Source of the DNA: Eubacteriales bacterium | GTDB lineage: Bacteria; Bacillota; Clostridia; Christensenellales; CAG-138 | NCBI GenBank assembly: GCA_030695285.1 | Contig: JAUYTF010000103.1 | Coordinates: 1-5,561, forward strand | DNA length: 5,561 bases | Reading direction: 5' to 3' | Shown: positions 5,285 through 5,561 of the stretch, piece by piece | Layout: each line of letters starts with the position of its first letter | Numbering within the stretch: the first letter of the stretch is position 1 | Made by a program: the position numbers and the translations under genes | The notes under the pieces: model-generated | Databases searched by the model: none | The model's input: the letters and a program-made list of their open reading frames with translations, nothing else | Told to the model about the DNA's origin: nothing

Positions 5285-5561
5285 AATCAGATAATTGAAT
5301 CGTTGGATAGTGGTACTTGACACCATCTCTCCTGCTCCAATGCTGAATTGCACCGCAGGGGCACCATTCATCACAGGCAAAGCACGCTTCACAATGATGC
5401 AGAAATTCAGGTTTACCATCAGGGCAGACGATGTTCCGCGCCGGGCATACCTTCGCGCAAATGCCGCAGTTGATGCAGCTCTCCCGCACCAATATGCTTC
5501 GATCGGTCAACGGCAAATAGTATTCAGCGCTGTGCAGATCATCCGTGTGTTCCTTTGCTTT
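5277..5561 (-). CDS. EFR1-type flavodoxin-ferredoxin, C-terminal part (runs off the right edge)
   Basis: The frame is open to the right edge and supplies 94 residues plus a TAA stop, so the gene starts outside the window. A TTG at 5516 could look like a start, but the frame continues upstream without a stop and no ribosome binding site precedes it. Two CxxCxxCxxxCP motifs bind two [4Fe-4S] clusters: cysteines 29, 32, 35, 39 and 57, 60, 63, 67 of the visible part. The spacing, the HHCEACFACDEWCP segment and the ending YHYPTIQLSDLL match EFR1 family proteins, which carry a flavodoxin domain in front; that domain would be off the edge. The role is electron transfer. It might supply reducing power to a neighbouring enzyme, but LuxC enzymes normally use NADPH, so no link should be assumed. 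Confidence 0.85.
   Translation of the reverse strand, partial: KAKEHTDDLHSAEYYLPLTDRSILVRESCINCGICAKVCPARNIVCPDGKPEFLHHCEACFACDEWCPCGAIQHWSRRDGVKYHYPTIQLSDLL

Noticed and set aside
5277..5516. A complete 79-residue ferredoxin starting at TTG 5516
   Set aside because: The frame continues open to the window edge, no Shine-Dalgarno sequence precedes the TTG, and the sequence matches the C-terminal part of a longer EFR1 protein.
1..5561. tRNA, rRNA, riboswitch or insertion sequence
   Set aside because: No cloverleaf, conserved rRNA segment, transposase frame or terminal inverted repeats were recognised by eye; the intergenic gaps are short and explained by promoters and terminators.

Overview
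All genes in this window lie on the minus strand, so transcription runs from the right edge to the left. The content suggests a moderately GC-rich Gram-positive anaerobe of the Clostridia (Oscillospirales or a relative). The reasons are strong GGAGG-type ribosome binding sites, sigma-A style promoters, several intrinsic terminators, a LytTR/DUF3021 pair and an EFR1-type flavodoxin-ferredoxin. This placement is an inference; no marker gene is present.

From right to left: (1) 5277-5561 is the 3' end of an EFR1-type protein with two [4Fe-4S] motifs. (2) 4526-5224 is an aspartate/glutamate racemase-family enzyme with both catalytic cysteines; an extended -10 box that could drive it overlaps the end of the ferredoxin gene. 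(3) 3320-4438 and 2043-3323 are a LuxE-like acyl-protein synthetase and a LuxC-like acyl reductase. They overlap by ATGA, have their own good promoter (4468-4495), and end at a strong terminator (1991-2018). (4) 1425-1865 and 963-1412 are a LytTR DNA-binding regulator (GTG start) and its DUF3021 four-helix membrane partner, ending at a GC-rich hairpin near 854-880. Just past the DUF3021 stop, the last 47 bases of that gene occur a second time. (5) 553-774 is a small two-helix membrane protein with its own promoter and terminator. (6) 2-427 is the N-terminal part of a KAP-family P-loop NTPase that runs off the left edge.

LuxE and LuxC are the two partners that turn a fatty acid, or an acyl donor, into a fatty aldehyde: LuxE makes acyl-AMP and then an acyl-cysteine, and LuxC takes the acyl group onto its own cysteine and reduces it with NADPH. 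No luciferase (luxAB) or thioesterase (luxD) is visible, so the aldehyde probably serves something other than light production. This non-luminescent luxEC unit, with a racemase and a ferredoxin upstream, is the most notable content. The LytTR-DUF3021 cassette with its duplicated tail is the second point of interest.
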